In this document: positions 1-40,887 of the stretch, piece by piece
How positions within the stretch are numbered: the first letter of the stretch is position 1
How the letters are laid out: every line of letters begins with the position of its first letter
NCBI GenBank assembly: GCA_963693365.1
Contig: CAVNZM010000003.1
Span: 15,376,001-15,440,000 of the forward strand
Length of the DNA: 64,000 nucleotides
Direction: 5' to 3'
Source of the DNA: Amoebidium appalachense
Lineage: Eukaryota > Ichthyosporea
The notes under the pieces: model-generated
What the model was told of the DNA's origin: nothing
Seen by the model: the letters and a program-made list of their open reading frames with translations, nothing else
The model's database searches: none
Translations under genes and position numbers: made by a program

Positions 1-58
1 TTTTTTTTTTTTTTTTTTTTTTAAAGGGGCTCCCCTCGGGACACTCGGTATCAGCTGG

Positions 59-121
<63 letters not shown>

Positions 122-122
122 T
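1..122. repeat. poly-T tract and (TG)n microsatellite at LINE 3' end
   Basis: Twenty-two T residues are followed by a short unique segment (about 25-60) and a (TG)n run to 118. Read on the minus strand this is (CA)n, then a conserved 3' tail segment, then poly-A. That is the order expected after the 3' end of the minus-strand LINE that follows. The same tail segment (ACTCGGTATCAGCTGGT plus TG repeat) recurs at 2608-2698, so it belongs to the element. Confidence 0.7.
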
Positions 123-125
123 GCG

Positions 126-2193
126 CTATAATTTTGTAGTGATGTGTTTCTCAAGCCAATCAATACATCTAATAAACAGGTCGTAGTTACGCGTGTTTAG
201 TATAAAATCAAGGATGTTGTAATTTACAGGTAGGCTATCTTTCTGGGTGTCTGTTGTGAATGTGACGTGTGTGTGTTGCGGTATTATGTGGTCTATCAAA
301 CTACATTTGGCGATACATGACCGGTTAAACTGGTGTGTGTGTGTGTTGTTTGGGCATGCAAATGATGCCACCTTATACTTATTAGATCTCCACTGTATAG
401 CACGTGTACAGTAAAAGCGTGGTAATTGATCAATAATACCATCAGCTAGAGAAAGACCAGTTCTACAGGAAGGTAATATGTATTTAGGTGTTATACACTT
501 GCGAGTGCCATATTTGGCAATATGGTTGAGGCGGTCAGTATATATAAAACGAGACATAAGGCTTAGTTTTTCAAGGTGTATGCTTTCATCGGGTCTAGTG
601 TCGTGTGGTATCTTTTTCCATTTGTTATATTGCGTGATTATCTTGTGATTGTGTACATGTTTAATAAGTAAGTGGCAGTCCAAAGTCACACACACACTAT
701 TGCGGGGTTTATTTGTATTTGTGCCCAGGGGAGAAGGGGAGAGAGAGGGGGAGGAAAGAGGGGAGAGGTGAGGAGGGGACAGGTCGGATAGAGAAGAGAG
801 GGTGGGAGGGCAAATACTTCTTTAAGCGGCTTATGTGCTTATTGAATTTCAGCGCGAGATAGGATACTCTAGCAGCTATTGGGACCAGACCATATATCGA
901 GAGCGTTACAGGCCCAGGTTTACAACAGTTGTTAGATAGAAAGGAGGCAACTTCTGCTTCAAGGAAATTTGCCAAGGGTTTAAGCGCTCTAGTTCTCTCT
1001 TTCTTGATCCAAGCGGCGAGAAGGGGTAAACCATATTCACATGCCGGGAAGACAAAAGTGCGAATAAATGTAAGTCTAATAGAAGGATGGAGGGGTGTGT
1101 CTTTAAAAATATTAGCCGAGAAGAAAGCTAACCGCTTACGAGCCAACTCTACCCTCTTTTCGACCATATGGGGAAACATAACACCAACAGAATCAACCGG
1201 AACACCAAGATATTTGTATTCTGGAACTATAGGTACAGGTTTAGATGATAATGTAAATGTGTGTAAATTGTTAGCTATATCAGGTACAAGAACACCACAT
1301 TTGTCTATGTTAAGGATCATAAGGTTTGCCTTGCACCACTCTGACACTACATCGAACAATCTTTGCAGGCGTCTAGGGGTACGGGCAAGGAGGGACAGAT
1401 CATCAGCATAGAGAAGTGCAGGCGGAAAGTTATTAATAGGGTCATCGTTTTCGGCGTAAATCTTGACAGCCAAATCATCTATAAATAGGTTAAACAAAAA
1501 GGGGCTAAGCAATGAACCCTGCAAGAGACCTCTAGTACGAGCAAAACCATATGAAAGATGCCCATTAACCACAGCTCTACCATAGGTTTGAGACAAGAGT
1601 GCTTCTAACAGAACACCAATGCAGTGTGGTACACCCCGTGCAGCAAGCTTTTCCCATAGGAGACCAGGGGAGACAGAATCGTAAGCAGTTTTCCAATCAA
1701 TAAAGCCAACATATTGTGCACCAACTTGCATAGAATCGTGCAGTGCCATTATTTGAACATAACATGAATTGTTTTTACGAAAAGCGGATTGGCATGGGTG
1801 TATGTGAAGAATAGATTGAAACCTAGGGTGATGTGCAAATAACCTAAGTAAGCAAGCTTCAAAGAATCTACGAACAACCTGGGTTAGTGTAATGGGGCGA
1901 AAGGATGATATGGGGCCCTCAGAGTCCTTCTTAACTATGGGGATCACTAAGGTATCTAACCAAGATGACGGGACATGTCCACATTTAACACACCAAGAAA
2001 AGAGAGAGCTTAACATGATAGTAAGATCAGGTTTAATAGCACGATCACTTTCCTTTTGTGGGTAGGAGGGAACAAGGATTTTAAGAAACCCAGCAGGGAG
2101 TCCATCAGGTCCACAAGACTTACTAGAGCTATAACTAGATATCACAGACCATATGGCATCGGGACTGGATATCTCAGAGAAGAAAATACGGGG
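126..2193 (-). mobile_element. non-LTR retrotransposon (LINE) fragment with reverse transcriptase
   Basis: The open frame at 709-2145 (minus) encodes a non-LTR reverse transcriptase, the enzyme that copies element RNA into DNA at a nicked target. Visible motifs in order are GPDGLPAGFLK, FRPITL, FIDWKTAYDSV (motif A, catalytic Asp), GLLQGSLLSPFLFNLFIDDL (motif B), LLYADDLSLLA (motif C, catalytic YADD), NIDKCGVLV and YKYLGVP. The frame stays open upstream to about 2193, where it meets an unrelated repeat, so the endonuclease part is missing and the copy is 5'-truncated. Downstream, a stop at about 709 separates it from a second frame (126-695). The sister copy at 3278-3712 reads through this point, so the break here is a frame disruption, not the natural end. 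The tail (126-695) is Cys/His-rich. The clade was not assigned. Confidence 0.88.
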
Positions 2194-2203
2194 TTTATTT
2201 ACG

Positions 2204-2384
2204 CTGTTTACTCAAGGCAAAGAGAGACCAGTCTCAGGTATGGGGGGTTTTTGCTCGGAAAATCCCCTCAGCAGTGTATCATGATCACGTACATAGATGT
2301 CGGGTGATGACTATATATCAGGGTTTACTTTCTCTACGAGACACCATAAAGACCAAGAAAAATCAAGTAGTTGGGGTTCCCCGT
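2204..2384. repeat. dispersed ~180-bp repeat, copy a
   Basis: This segment, from CTGTTTACTCAAGGCAAAG to the TTGGGGTTCCCCG end, recurs at 3019-3194 with a few substitutions and a short indel near 2300. Both copies abut the LINE on one side and simple sequence on the other (T/G homopolymers here, (TA)n there). It has no coding potential that I recognise. It may be part of another element that inserted into, or served as junction for, the LINE copies. Confidence 0.7.
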
Positions 2385-2399
2385 TTTTTTTTTTTTTTT

Positions 2400-2443
<44 letters not shown>

Positions 2444-2571
2444 AGTCCAATGCATGGGTATCCAAGTTTGCATATCCGGGAGCCTGCATACATGTGGGAC
2501 CCCCCAAACCCCCGTTTCTCTAGATTATACTGGATAGAGATCTATGGATAGGAGAGGTACGGTCAAGGGGG

Positions 2572-2606
<35 letters not shown>

Positions 2607-2632
2607 CTCCCCTGGGACACTCGGTATCAGCT

Positions 2633-2698
<66 letters not shown>
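2385..2698. repeat. poly-T/poly-G tracts, second LINE tail and (TG)n
   Basis: A T26-type run leads into a poly-G run (about 2385-2441). Unique sequence to about 2570 is followed by another poly-G run (about 2572-2606), then the conserved LINE tail segment and a (TG)n run. This is the same order as at 1-122 except that G replaces the poly-T (poly-A tail) position. No gene is present. Confidence 0.75.
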
Positions 2699-2701
<3 letters not shown>

Positions 2702-3190
2702 ACGCGCTAGAATTTTGTAGTGATGTGTTTCTCAAGCCAATCAATACATCTAATAAACAGGTCGTAGTTACGCGTGTTTAGTATAGAATCAAGGATGTTG
2801 TAATTTACAGGTAGGCCGCTCTTTCTGGGTGTCTGTTGTGAATGTGACGTGTGTGTGTTGCGGTATTATGTGGTCTATCAAACTACATTGGCGATACATG
2901 ACCGTTTAAACTGGTGCGTGTGTGTGTTGTTTGGGCATGCAAACGATGCCACCTTATACTTATTAGACCTCCACTGTATAGCACGTGTACAGTAAAAGCG
3001 TGGTAATTGATCAGGGGGCTGTTTACTCGAGGCAAAGAGAAACCAGTCTCAGGTATGGGGGGGTTTTTGCTCGGAATATCCCCTCAGCGGTATATCATGA
3101 TCATGTACATAGATGTCATATATCAGGGTTTACTTTCTCTACGAGACACCATAAAGATTACAAAGAGAAATCAATTAGTTGGGGTTCCCC

Positions 3191-3225
<35 letters not shown>

Positions 3226-3885
3226 AAAAACCCTAAACCCTAATTGAATAATACCATCAGCTAGAGAAAGACCAATTCTACAGGAAGGCCGGTAATATGT
3301 ATTTAGGTGTTATACATTTGCGAGTGCCATATTTGGCAATATGGTTAAGGCAGTCATTATATATAAAACGAGACATAAGGCCTGGTTTTTCAAGGTGTCT
3401 GCTTTCATCGGGTCTAGTGTCGTGTAGTATCTTTTTCCAGTTGTTATATTGCGTGATTATCTTGTGATTGTGTACATGTTTAATAAGTAAGTGGCAGTCC
3501 AAAGTCACACGCACACTTTTGCGGGGTTTATTTGTATTTGTGCCCGGAGGAGAAGGAGAGACAGAGGGAAGGAAAGAGGGGAGAGGTGAGGAGGGGACAG
3601 GTCGGATACAGAAGAGAGGATGGGAGGGCAAATACTTCTTTAAGCGGCTTATGTGCTTATTGAATTTCAGCGCGAGATGGGATACTCTAGCAGCTATTTG
3701 GGACCAGACCATATACCGAGAGCGTTACAGGCCCAGGTTTACAACAGTTGTTAGATAGAAAGGAGGCAACTTCTGCTTCAAGGATATTTCCCCAGGGTTT
3801 AAGCGCTCTAGTTCTCTCTTTCTTGATCCAAGCGGCGAGAAGGGGTAAACCATATTCACATGCCGGGAAGACAAAAACATGCCGG
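2606..3885 (-). mobile_element. second copy of the same LINE, interrupted by a ~230-bp insertion
   Basis: 2606-3012 repeats 22-430 almost base for base. The match stops at 3012 and resumes at about 3245 (ATACCATCAGCTAGAG) and runs on to about 3885, matching 440-1060 of the first copy. The gap (3013-3244) holds the dispersed repeat copy b, a (TA)n run and a short telomere-like motif. The coding part (3278-3712 and 3687-3920, minus) covers only the region after the RT palm (FVFPACEYGLPLLAAW onward), so the copy is 5'-truncated and cannot be active. Confidence 0.8.
3019..3194. repeat. dispersed ~180-bp repeat, copy b, inserted in LINE
   Basis: This is the copy of 2204-2384 that splits the second LINE copy. 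It is followed by (TA)n (3194-3222) and by AAACCCTAAACCCTAA (3228-3243), two units of a CCCTAAA-type telomere-like repeat, immediately before LINE sequence resumes. Confidence 0.7.
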
Positions 3886-3904
3886 GAAGACAAAAGGAAA
3901 TACA

Positions 3905-4080
3905 TTAAACCCCTACTCACGGATACGGAGGAGATAACGACTCAAATAATCATACACTAGAAAACTCGTTAAACATACGGTGGTTTAACAGATAGTCAAT
4001 AGAAGTAATATCAGGATTATCTAAATAAGCTAGTCTTCGAATTTCTAACCGAAGAATCTGAGATAAATACAGGTATTCCT
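3905..4080 (-). mobile_element. left arm of inverted repeat, fragment of a second LINE family
   Basis: This arm is the imperfect reverse complement of about 4935-5110. Matching blocks include CCCCTACTCACGGATA, GAAAACTCGTTAAACATACG and TAATATCAGGATT. On the minus strand it encodes a stretch like LSQILRLEIRRLAYLDN, the same peptide found on the + strand in the right-hand copy. It is therefore the 3' end of a LINE ORF in the opposite orientation. On the + strand the distal part reads KPLLTDTEEITTQIIIH. Confidence 0.6.
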
Positions 4081-4084
4081 TTCA

Positions 4085-5010
4085 CCTCTGAGGATATTTG
4101 CTTTGAGCGCCTTTTGACTTCGTGCATTTCCCGTGCGCGTGGTCGTTTACACATCTATCAAGGCATTTTCGCAAGTATTTCTAATGTCCATCCTGCTAAT
4201 CTGCTCACTCTTTATAAAGTTTTTCTTCGTCCATGTTTCGAATATGGCCTCCCGTTACTCTTGTGTGTCCCTCCACGGCAACAGCGCGCGGCGCTTCGGG
4301 AATTCGATTCTTTCAGCGTTAATTCACCCAGTTCATCTCTCGGACCTCGCGTAGGCATCCTCTGGCGGCTCCTTTGCTGAGTGTTTTTGGTCTCCCTCCG
4401 GCGAGTCAGAGTATGAATGAGTTAGGCCTTCGCTTTTGTTTTCATTTGGTTAGGCTTCCTTCTTATCATCCTTTGTTGCAATTCTTTCCTTCTTTAGACC
4501 CTGTTCCCATTTCTAATGTTCGTGCGAAACTTTGTACCCAATCTATCTCCCATTTAGAGATACTCCTTTTAAATATTTATCTCCTTCATTTTTCTCTTCC
4601 CCTATATATGAGCAGTATGTTACTTGGTTTCATACTCAATATCCTTTGCTTCATCGTTATGATAAAGAGTATCATGGTAGGACTCTTATTAGCCTGTGCT
4701 TCTTTTTATATTAGAGGCTCGTCTATTTTCTTTGCAATCGTTGTGTAAATTAGCTACTCAGTATATTTATCCTTCCTCTCGTAAACCCACCACACTTACC
4801 GATTTTACCATTCTAACCCCCTCTTGTGATATAGCTTGAAATCTTTATTTTGGCGTTGTAACCGTAGCTCCATAAATGTTTGTGTCACTTTTGTGCAGAA
4901 CCTTTTTCTCGCAAACATCTACTAGTAGATAAATGTATTTATTTATCTCAGATTCTTCCGTTAGAAATTCAAAGACTAGCTTATTTAGATAATTCTTGTA
5001 CAATCCTGAT
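4085..5010 (+). pseudogene. relic of a second LINE ORF (C-terminal part)
   Basis: The + strand, across several frames, encodes a protein related to the region after the RT domain of the first LINE. FLRPCFEYGLPLL (about 4215-4260) matches FVFPACEYGLPLL of the 709-2145 frame. Near the end, 4883-4937 encodes CHFCAEPFSRKHLLVDKC, a C-x2-C-x7-H-x5-C knuckle of the kind found at the C terminus of many non-LTR retrotransposon proteins. Frameshifts and stops between 4380 and 4870 break it. Only the 3' part is present. Confidence 0.6.
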
Positions 5011-5261
5011 ATTACTTCAATTGACTACGTATGTTTAACGAGTTTTCTAGGGTGTATGATTAGTTGAATCGTTATCTCCTCCTTATCCGTGAGTAGGGGT
5101 TTTTGTAGTTTCTTCTCTGAGATATCTGTGATATCTCCGGCTTGCTTCTCTTTTATGAGCATATCAATAAAGTCATTATAAAAAATTTCTGCCTGGTTGA
5201 CTCGGTTCATGTGCTTTTCTTTAGCTAAAAAAAACATTATTTGAGAATCACCAGAACCCAA
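4935..5261 (-). mobile_element. right arm of inverted repeat and adjoining LINE-like ORF fragment
   Basis: 4935-5110 is the partner of the arm at 3905-4080. The minus frame 5025-5261 reads SEKKLQKPLLTDKEEITIQLIIH, and the same peptide in altered form is on the + strand of the left arm. The ..T.EEI...I.. pattern resembles the linker that precedes the RT domain in non-LTR elements, but this is an inference from pattern only. Confidence 0.45.
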
Positions 5262-7445
<2,184 letters not shown>

Positions 7446-8873
7446 TCACCAAACATACATATCTAGGCGGGGCAAAATCCTTCTCAATGCATGTGCCTCC
7501 GCTTCCGGAATGTGTGTGTCATAAATGTGCAGCTCCCTCAACCGTGTACACGTGCTCAGTGCTAGCATGTGCTTCAAATGCGTCCCATGACACAAAAGAA
7601 CGCGCAATAGAGGACACCTGCCTAGTGGGGCAACGCTAGAGATGGGTGTGTGGTCGACCGCTACGCTTTCCAAATATGGAAGGTCCCCAAGCGGCTCAAC
7701 ACTCTCCACGCGCGTGCCTGACAACGACACGTGGTGTAGGCGGTGGCAGTGGCGAAGAGGTTTCACACACGAAACCTTTGTTCCTTGGAGGGAGAGTCGT
7801 CGGAGATGCGTGCAGGATGAGAGCGGGGAAATGTCGCTCACATGTGTGTGCGAGAGAGTGAGTTCCCGCAGTTGGCGGCAATTCGCCAATGGTTGAATGC
7901 ATGTCACGCCACTTCTTTGTAGTTCTAGCACGTGCATGTGCCCACAGTGGGCCAACGATGAAATATCTTCCACGGGTGTGTCAGCGAGGATCACCTTCCG
8001 GAGGTTTACGCACGTGCGTAGGGAAGAAATGTCATGTATCGGGGTATTTGCAACGTTGAGGGTTACGAGGCCAACGCAGTGCGCTACACTCTCAATGTTT
8101 TGTACACATGTTCCCTCAAGGGAGAGTGTTTTGAGTTTTATTAACTGTGGCAGCGTCACAGAAACCTCCTCTACCGGCGTGAACCCGAGATATAGCTCCT
8201 CGAGTAGAGGGCAGTGTGCAAGGGGTGAAATGTCGGTAACACCGGTGCCCTTCAAACGCAAAACACGCAGTCGCTTACAGTTATTGACGACGTCTATCGA
8301 GTTAACTTCGGTGTGTGCAAAGTTTGCAACCTCCAGATGCGAACAACCCCTCAGGCCCGATAGATCGCACACACCCGAGCCGCTCAGGTCCAACCAGCGA
8401 ATAAATTCACACCCGACAACACTTGAAAGCTGCGGGTTGGAACACAGACGGATACGACGCACGTTTGGCCATGAGGAGTGAAGATTTTTCAGGCCTTGTG
8501 AAGTCGCCCAATATTTGGAAAGGGAAATGCTTGATTGAAGAAACGACTGTTTTGCAACTGTGTTCCATGCCCGGCACACACGACTGCACCCGTGCACAAG
8601 TGTTTTTGTGGGGACGAAGGTAAAGATGTGGGCAAGAATTTCTGGTGGGAGGTGGTGGATAGTTGAGTAAAACACGTTTGAAATCCCGGTGTCTCTGAGA
8701 TATTCTTTGCCATGTGGCGTGTTTGGGTTGAGAATGAGAGACACGTCCTGGGCAGCGGTGATGTAGCCAAGGGTCTCAAGAACCTGCCTTACATCAACAG
8801 TCATTTTTAGGACCGTGTCACGGGTATTTACAAAAGCAAGAGGATATCCGGTCGACCAGTGGCTTAGGCACAC
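7446..8873 (-). CDS. F-box / leucine-rich-repeat protein
   Basis: Single-exon frame of up to 475 aa, intact. Residues about 72-116 form an F-box (IHHLPPEILAHIFTFVP ... CSRVCRAWNTVAK), the motif that binds Skp1 in SCF ubiquitin ligases. Residues about 150-465 form roughly a dozen leucine-rich repeats of 22-23 residues with the pattern L..L.L.GT.V.DISPLA.C, which normally build the curved substrate-binding face. Inference: a substrate adaptor for ubiquitination, target unknown. No membrane segment or signal peptide is seen. The start is uncertain. The first Met (8873) has a poor context, while Met24 (codon at 8804-8802) has A at -3 and would give 452 aa. It has no intron and little simple sequence, unlike its neighbours. 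An alternative is an LRR protein not in an SCF complex, since the F-box is recognised by pattern only. Confidence 0.85.
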   Translation of the reverse strand: MCLSHWSTGYPLAFVNTRDTVLKMTVDVRQVLETLGYITAAQDVSLILNPNTPHGKEYLRDTGISNVFYSTIHHLPPEILAHIFTFVPTKTLVHGCSRVCRAWNTVAKQSFLQSSISLSKYWATSQGLKNLHSSWPNVRRIRLCSNPQLSSVVGCEFIRWLDLSGSGVCDLSGLRGCSHLEVANFAHTEVNSIDVVNNCKRLRVLRLKGTGVTDISPLAHCPLLEELYLGFTPVEEVSVTLPQLIKLKTLSLEGTCVQNIESVAHCVGLVTLNVANTPIHDISSLRTCVNLRKVILADTPVEDISSLAHCGHMHVLELQRSGVTCIQPLANCRQLRELTLSHTHVSDISPLSSCTHLRRLSLQGTKVSCVKPLRHCHRLHHVSLSGTRVESVEPLGDLPYLESVAVDHTPISSVAPLGRCPLLRVLLCHGTHLKHMLALSTCTRLRELHIYDTHIPEAEAHALRRILPRLDMYVW

Positions 8874-10314
8874 ATATATGATTTGAACTTAGAGTTCCTT
8901 ATAGATGCTCATATACACTAACTTAAGGGCAAGGTTGGTGGCAATGACAGGAAAATTTCGTAAAACCCCAAAGGGGGGCACAAGTACATGTCCACGTGTC
9001 CACGATTGTAATTATAATAGGCGTTACTAGTAGGCATAATTATGTGGCACTGCATTATAACAGAGGAAAACTGCCACACTATTCGAAGTGGCCGTAGTGA
9101 AAATTTATAGATGCGGGTAATTTTTGAGTACTTTTGGCACGCGTAAATGTCACAAAAGCATTTTCACGGATACATCACCCAACATGTGAGGAGAATCGTG
9201 CAGGTGGCAAGGCTTACGCAAAACGTGGAAAAAGCGGTTATTTGTGCTTTTTGGAGCCGTGCTTGATTGGTTACACACTCTGCATTTACATATTCGGAAG
9301 CAGGGCTTGAAATATGTTTTAAACGAGTGGTGGCTTGTTTGACTAGGTGGCGCATATGTATTTTGCCAACTTTGCCTGTATTCCACTTCCACTCCACTGG
9401 GTTATATATATTTTTATAGTGTTTAGGTCCACCGGCCCTGAGTTCAGTGGACCTGGCGTTCCACGTCATGTGGCTTTTTGCGGGTTTCAGGTGGCGTTTT
9501 TAGGTCCAAGTGCCACTGTAATTTCTGGCCCTGTTCGGAAGTGCCATCATCACCGTCAGCTACTCAGCTGAATCGGTGAAAAGGACACAGTAGCACAAAT
9601 CACTTACAAAATCGCGTACATAAAAAATCACGAATTGTTTTCCTTCTGTTTTATCGGGTAGTAAAGGGTGGCGCATGTTGCAGCATGCATAATGTACGAT
9701 TTACAGTTTGGCACGTGCTAGCGGGCCGACTCCAGCACCTCTCATGAGCGCATGAGCTATATGCGTGCACCGCTAAAACCAATAGGAACGCAAATAAATC
9801 ATCAAAACACATTACCGTATCACAAAAGCAGTACAATTGGATAGGAACGCACCGTTTTAAAACATGCATGCAAATATATGCTCAAATAACTTGAAAAGCA
9901 GACGAAAGGAAACGTATAACGTGCAATATCACAGCGTAAACATGGATATTGTATTGATTGAAAGTTGGCTTTGTCGGTTACAATTCTTGTTACCGGCATA
10001 TTGGAAACGAGGCAGTCACAGCCGAATTCTAGCTCATAACATGTATCTAAATATGGGTTTTTGTTATCTGTTTCGATTGGATGATACTAGGAAGTAGGCA
10101 ACGAATGATTGCACAGTGTTCGCGCCATTTTTCCGATTGGTTTGGCGTCTCCCAATCAATCCCGTTTGTGCATGTGCACTGAAGTCCTTCTTTTTTTTTT
10201 GTCCCTTCAAAGTTTGCCCGAGCGCGACTAGCCTATAACACAAACAAAAGCACAAACATACCAGTTTGTAATTTTAGAGCTGTGCATGTTTCATGTTAGC
10301 GATCGAATAGAGAA
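8874..10314. other. intergenic region between divergent F-box/LRR and MATE copy 1
   Basis: The two genes diverge from here, so it should hold both promoters. CCAAT-type boxes occur near the MATE side (GATTGG about 10135, CCAATC about 10152) and a T9 tract lies at about 10191. No clear TATA box was found for either gene. A short inverted pair AGGTCCAC/GTGGACCT lies at about 9425-9455. The small open frames here show no recognisable domain. Confidence 0.5.
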
Positions 10315-24727
<14,413 letters not shown>

Positions 24728-25011
24728 TTGGACGGGGAGGTACACATGATCTGCATCCAATCACACACAGAAAGAAAATGTAGCTTACAAGGAGAGATAC
24801 AAGCGGTTGCACCAGCTACAAACTCGCACATGCATATACTGTGTGTGCACACACAAACACGCATGTGCAGGCACGAGCTCGCACGCGTTCACACACACAC
24901 CCACCCAGGCACACACACACTCTCACTCACAAACTCATACACTCTCACACTTCCTTACACACGCGCACACACACACTTGCTCACACCCGGACACACACGT
25001 GGGTGCTCTGG

Positions 25012-25072
<61 letters not shown>

Positions 25073-25898
25073 CCAAAAAGACACACATATGTATATATGC
25101 GTGCACACACAAGCCGACAAAAAACACGCACTGTAACACGCACACACACTGCCCTGAAAGAATGTCAAAAGGGGTAGAGCAAGGAGCCGAGCAAGAAGGA
25201 TTTTCACATTGTTCGTGTCACTTTGGCTCATTTTAAAAGACATGCCGTTGGGTGGGGCTTGTTTAAGCGGTACACCTGTCGGATGTAAGAGGGTTAACCT
25301 GAACCGTCTATTCGCTGTTAAACACATGGTTTTTAAACCGCTGCCATGTTAGGCAAGTGTACACGTGACTTTGCGCTGGCCGCATTTCTCACACACATGT
25401 CAAGGGCACAAATGTACGTAGGAATTGGCTTTTCACGGATATTATTAAATTGCCACTGGGCCGAATTGTGTCCACTGAGCCTCAAATTGGGCAAAGAAAA
25501 GTTTCGAAGGAGATACTCAGGCTATAAAAAACAAAACAAGTGTGCCGGACGGGCCCGCACATCGACCATATGATAGCCGCTGTTTAAAAACAGGGAATGA
25601 ACCCCTCCCCCCCATTTTCCGCTTGCCAGGGGGGGGGGGGGGGGGGGGGGGGTGTTCTCGAGCAGTGCTCTGCGCAAGTTGATTCAATCAGCTGACGTTG
25701 TACACCGCCATGTGACACCCGCGCCAACCTGATAAGACACACTGTGACACACACATGTTGCATGTGCACACACACACTCTCTCTCAGAGCTCTCTGATCA
25801 AATGAGCACGAGAGGCTCTCTGGGCTCACACACACACACTCATGTACACGTCGACTCATCGAGAGAGAGAGAGAGAGACTAGTACTTGGGGAGTGTAC

Positions 25899-25946
<48 letters not shown>

Positions 25947-26012
25947 GAGCGCAGAGAGAGTTGAGAGAGCTATAGAGAGAGAGAGAGAGAGAGAGGGAGA
26001 CAGAGAGAGAGA

Positions 26013-26059
<47 letters not shown>

Positions 26060-26086
26060 GTCAGAGAGAGACAGCCCGGGGGGAGT

Positions 26087-26141
<55 letters not shown>

Positions 26142-27337
26142 GAGGAGAGAGAGAGAGAGAGAGAGTCAGAGAGAGAGAGCCTCGGGGGGGGGGGGGGGGG
26201 GGGGGGGGGAGAGTTCGAGAGAGAGAGATAGATCTAGAGAGAGAGGGAGAGAGGGAGAGAGAGAGAGAGAGAGAGAGAGGGAGAAAGAGAGAGAGAGAGA
26301 GAGAAGAGAGAGAGACTGATCTCTCGATGCCTCGAGTACTTGAACAGCGTAACTCCCCCCCTCCCCTCCCCCCCCCCCCCCCCCCCCCTCCCCCCCCCCC
26401 CCCCCCCCCCGCCCCCTCCCCCCCCTTCCCTCCCACTCTCTCCCCAGAGCTCTGTCTCCGGATCTCCCTTTCTCCTCCCTCCCCTCTCGTGCTAGCCGAG
26501 GCGTCTCACCATAAGTGCTAATAAAAAGACTCAGTAGTATGTTACATAACGGGGGAGAAAAAGACCAGCAGCATCGAAATCACGTGATCGATTGTGACAC
26601 ACTTTAGCCCGGGCCGGGTGGGAATTCCGTGGATGATAAAATAAGGCCCTGCGATTGGTCACTTATAGCGGATATCGGGGCATGATACTTTGTGTGTCCC
26701 TATACGGCATACCCAGGTATGGATATCCGTATGTATTTGATACTTTTCTGTGCCGACAGTACATAACTAGATCCTAGTATGGAACATATTTTACTACATA
26801 AATGTTTCATTTTTTTTTTGCTCGCGCGAGGATTATCAGCCACAGTGGAGATTGGCATATACAGTCATGGCAATATTAACGTGGATATGTTTCCCCAGGG
26901 GCGTTATATGCAGCCTTGCTTATATATCCGAATCTCGCGCCATAGACAGCGCGCCATAGCCGAACCGCGCACAGCACAAGGACACGCACGTGATGTGCAC
27001 AGCCCCCAGAGTCCTTTGCTACCTCAGGCTTTTCAGTTTAGGCAGCATAGTGATTGAGAAATTACTGTTTAGATAAGCGCTGATGTTTGATGCATAGGCC
27101 TTCAGAACCAACTTCTTTCATCCGCTGGATTATTCGCAGGATGCTAGTCTAGCTAGGGGAGGGCTCGCGCAATTTTTTTGACGATCTAATACTAATTGTA
27201 CATGTGCTTAACTGTGTATGTGTATTACACCCATATCCCCCTACTTCCCTCAAGTAGGCCAGGGCTCTTAAAGCTCAGTGGTGAGTGTTCGCCTTTTTTT
27301 TTTTTTTTTTTTTGCCCCTTTCTTTCTTTCTTTTCTA

Positions 27338-27371
<34 letters not shown>

Positions 27372-27827
27372 GGGGGGGGGCCTGACCCAGGTGCGAAGGC
27401 TGTCATGACAATATTAATGTTTCCGTGTTGTTATAATGTGGAAATTGAAAATCTCCACTGAAGGCATACTGCAACAGCACAAATACGCATATACCCAACA
27501 ACATTAAAACACGTTTAACAGAAACTGCAAAGAGGGGCCTAGAACTGAGTTTTGCCCAACACTCACTGTGTTCTCGCCGCGAGTCACCTGCTATCCTGGG
27601 CCAGCTGAACCTCGCCTTTCTCTGTTGGTACGTGGCGTGAAATGGCCCCGTTGAACTTATTGTGTGGCAACAGCTTTAAGAACATAATAAGCCGTTTTCT
27701 TGAGCGAAACAGCACGAGTTGAATGACGGTCATCCCATATCTTGGATAATTTGACAATGCTCCCTTGTACTGAATTATTATACTAGTTCTTCACCCACTT
27801 ACATGTATTCTAAAACGTGGCAGTGGA
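24728..27827. other. intergenic region between MATE copies 1 and 2
   Basis: CA repeats (24840-25150) are followed by unique sequence without recognised genes (25150-25610), a poly-G tract (25630-25652), interrupted (GA)n from about 25860 to 26315 with an internal poly-G block, and poly-C blocks at about 26355-26411. 26412-27300 and 27400-27827 are mostly unique, with T/A/G homopolymers at 27295-27380. No recognisable domain was seen in any frame. The promoter of copy 2 should lie in the last few hundred bases, but I see no clear TATA box. Confidence 0.6.
25860..26315. repeat. interrupted (GA)n array
   Basis: Purine-only GA repeat on the + strand with scattered GGGAGA, TAGAGATAGAGATA and CCTCGGGG interruptions and an internal poly-G run at about 26185-26208. 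The minus strand reads as an SLSL open frame, which is not a gene. Confidence 0.9.

Positions 27828-40887
<13,060 letters not shown>

Noticed and set aside
3228-3243. Chromosome end signalled by CCCTAAA units
   Set aside because: Only two units, internal and between LINE fragments.
25346-25573. 75-residue + frame in the intergenic region
   Set aside because: No domain, no splice context and no repeat-free conservation to judge by.
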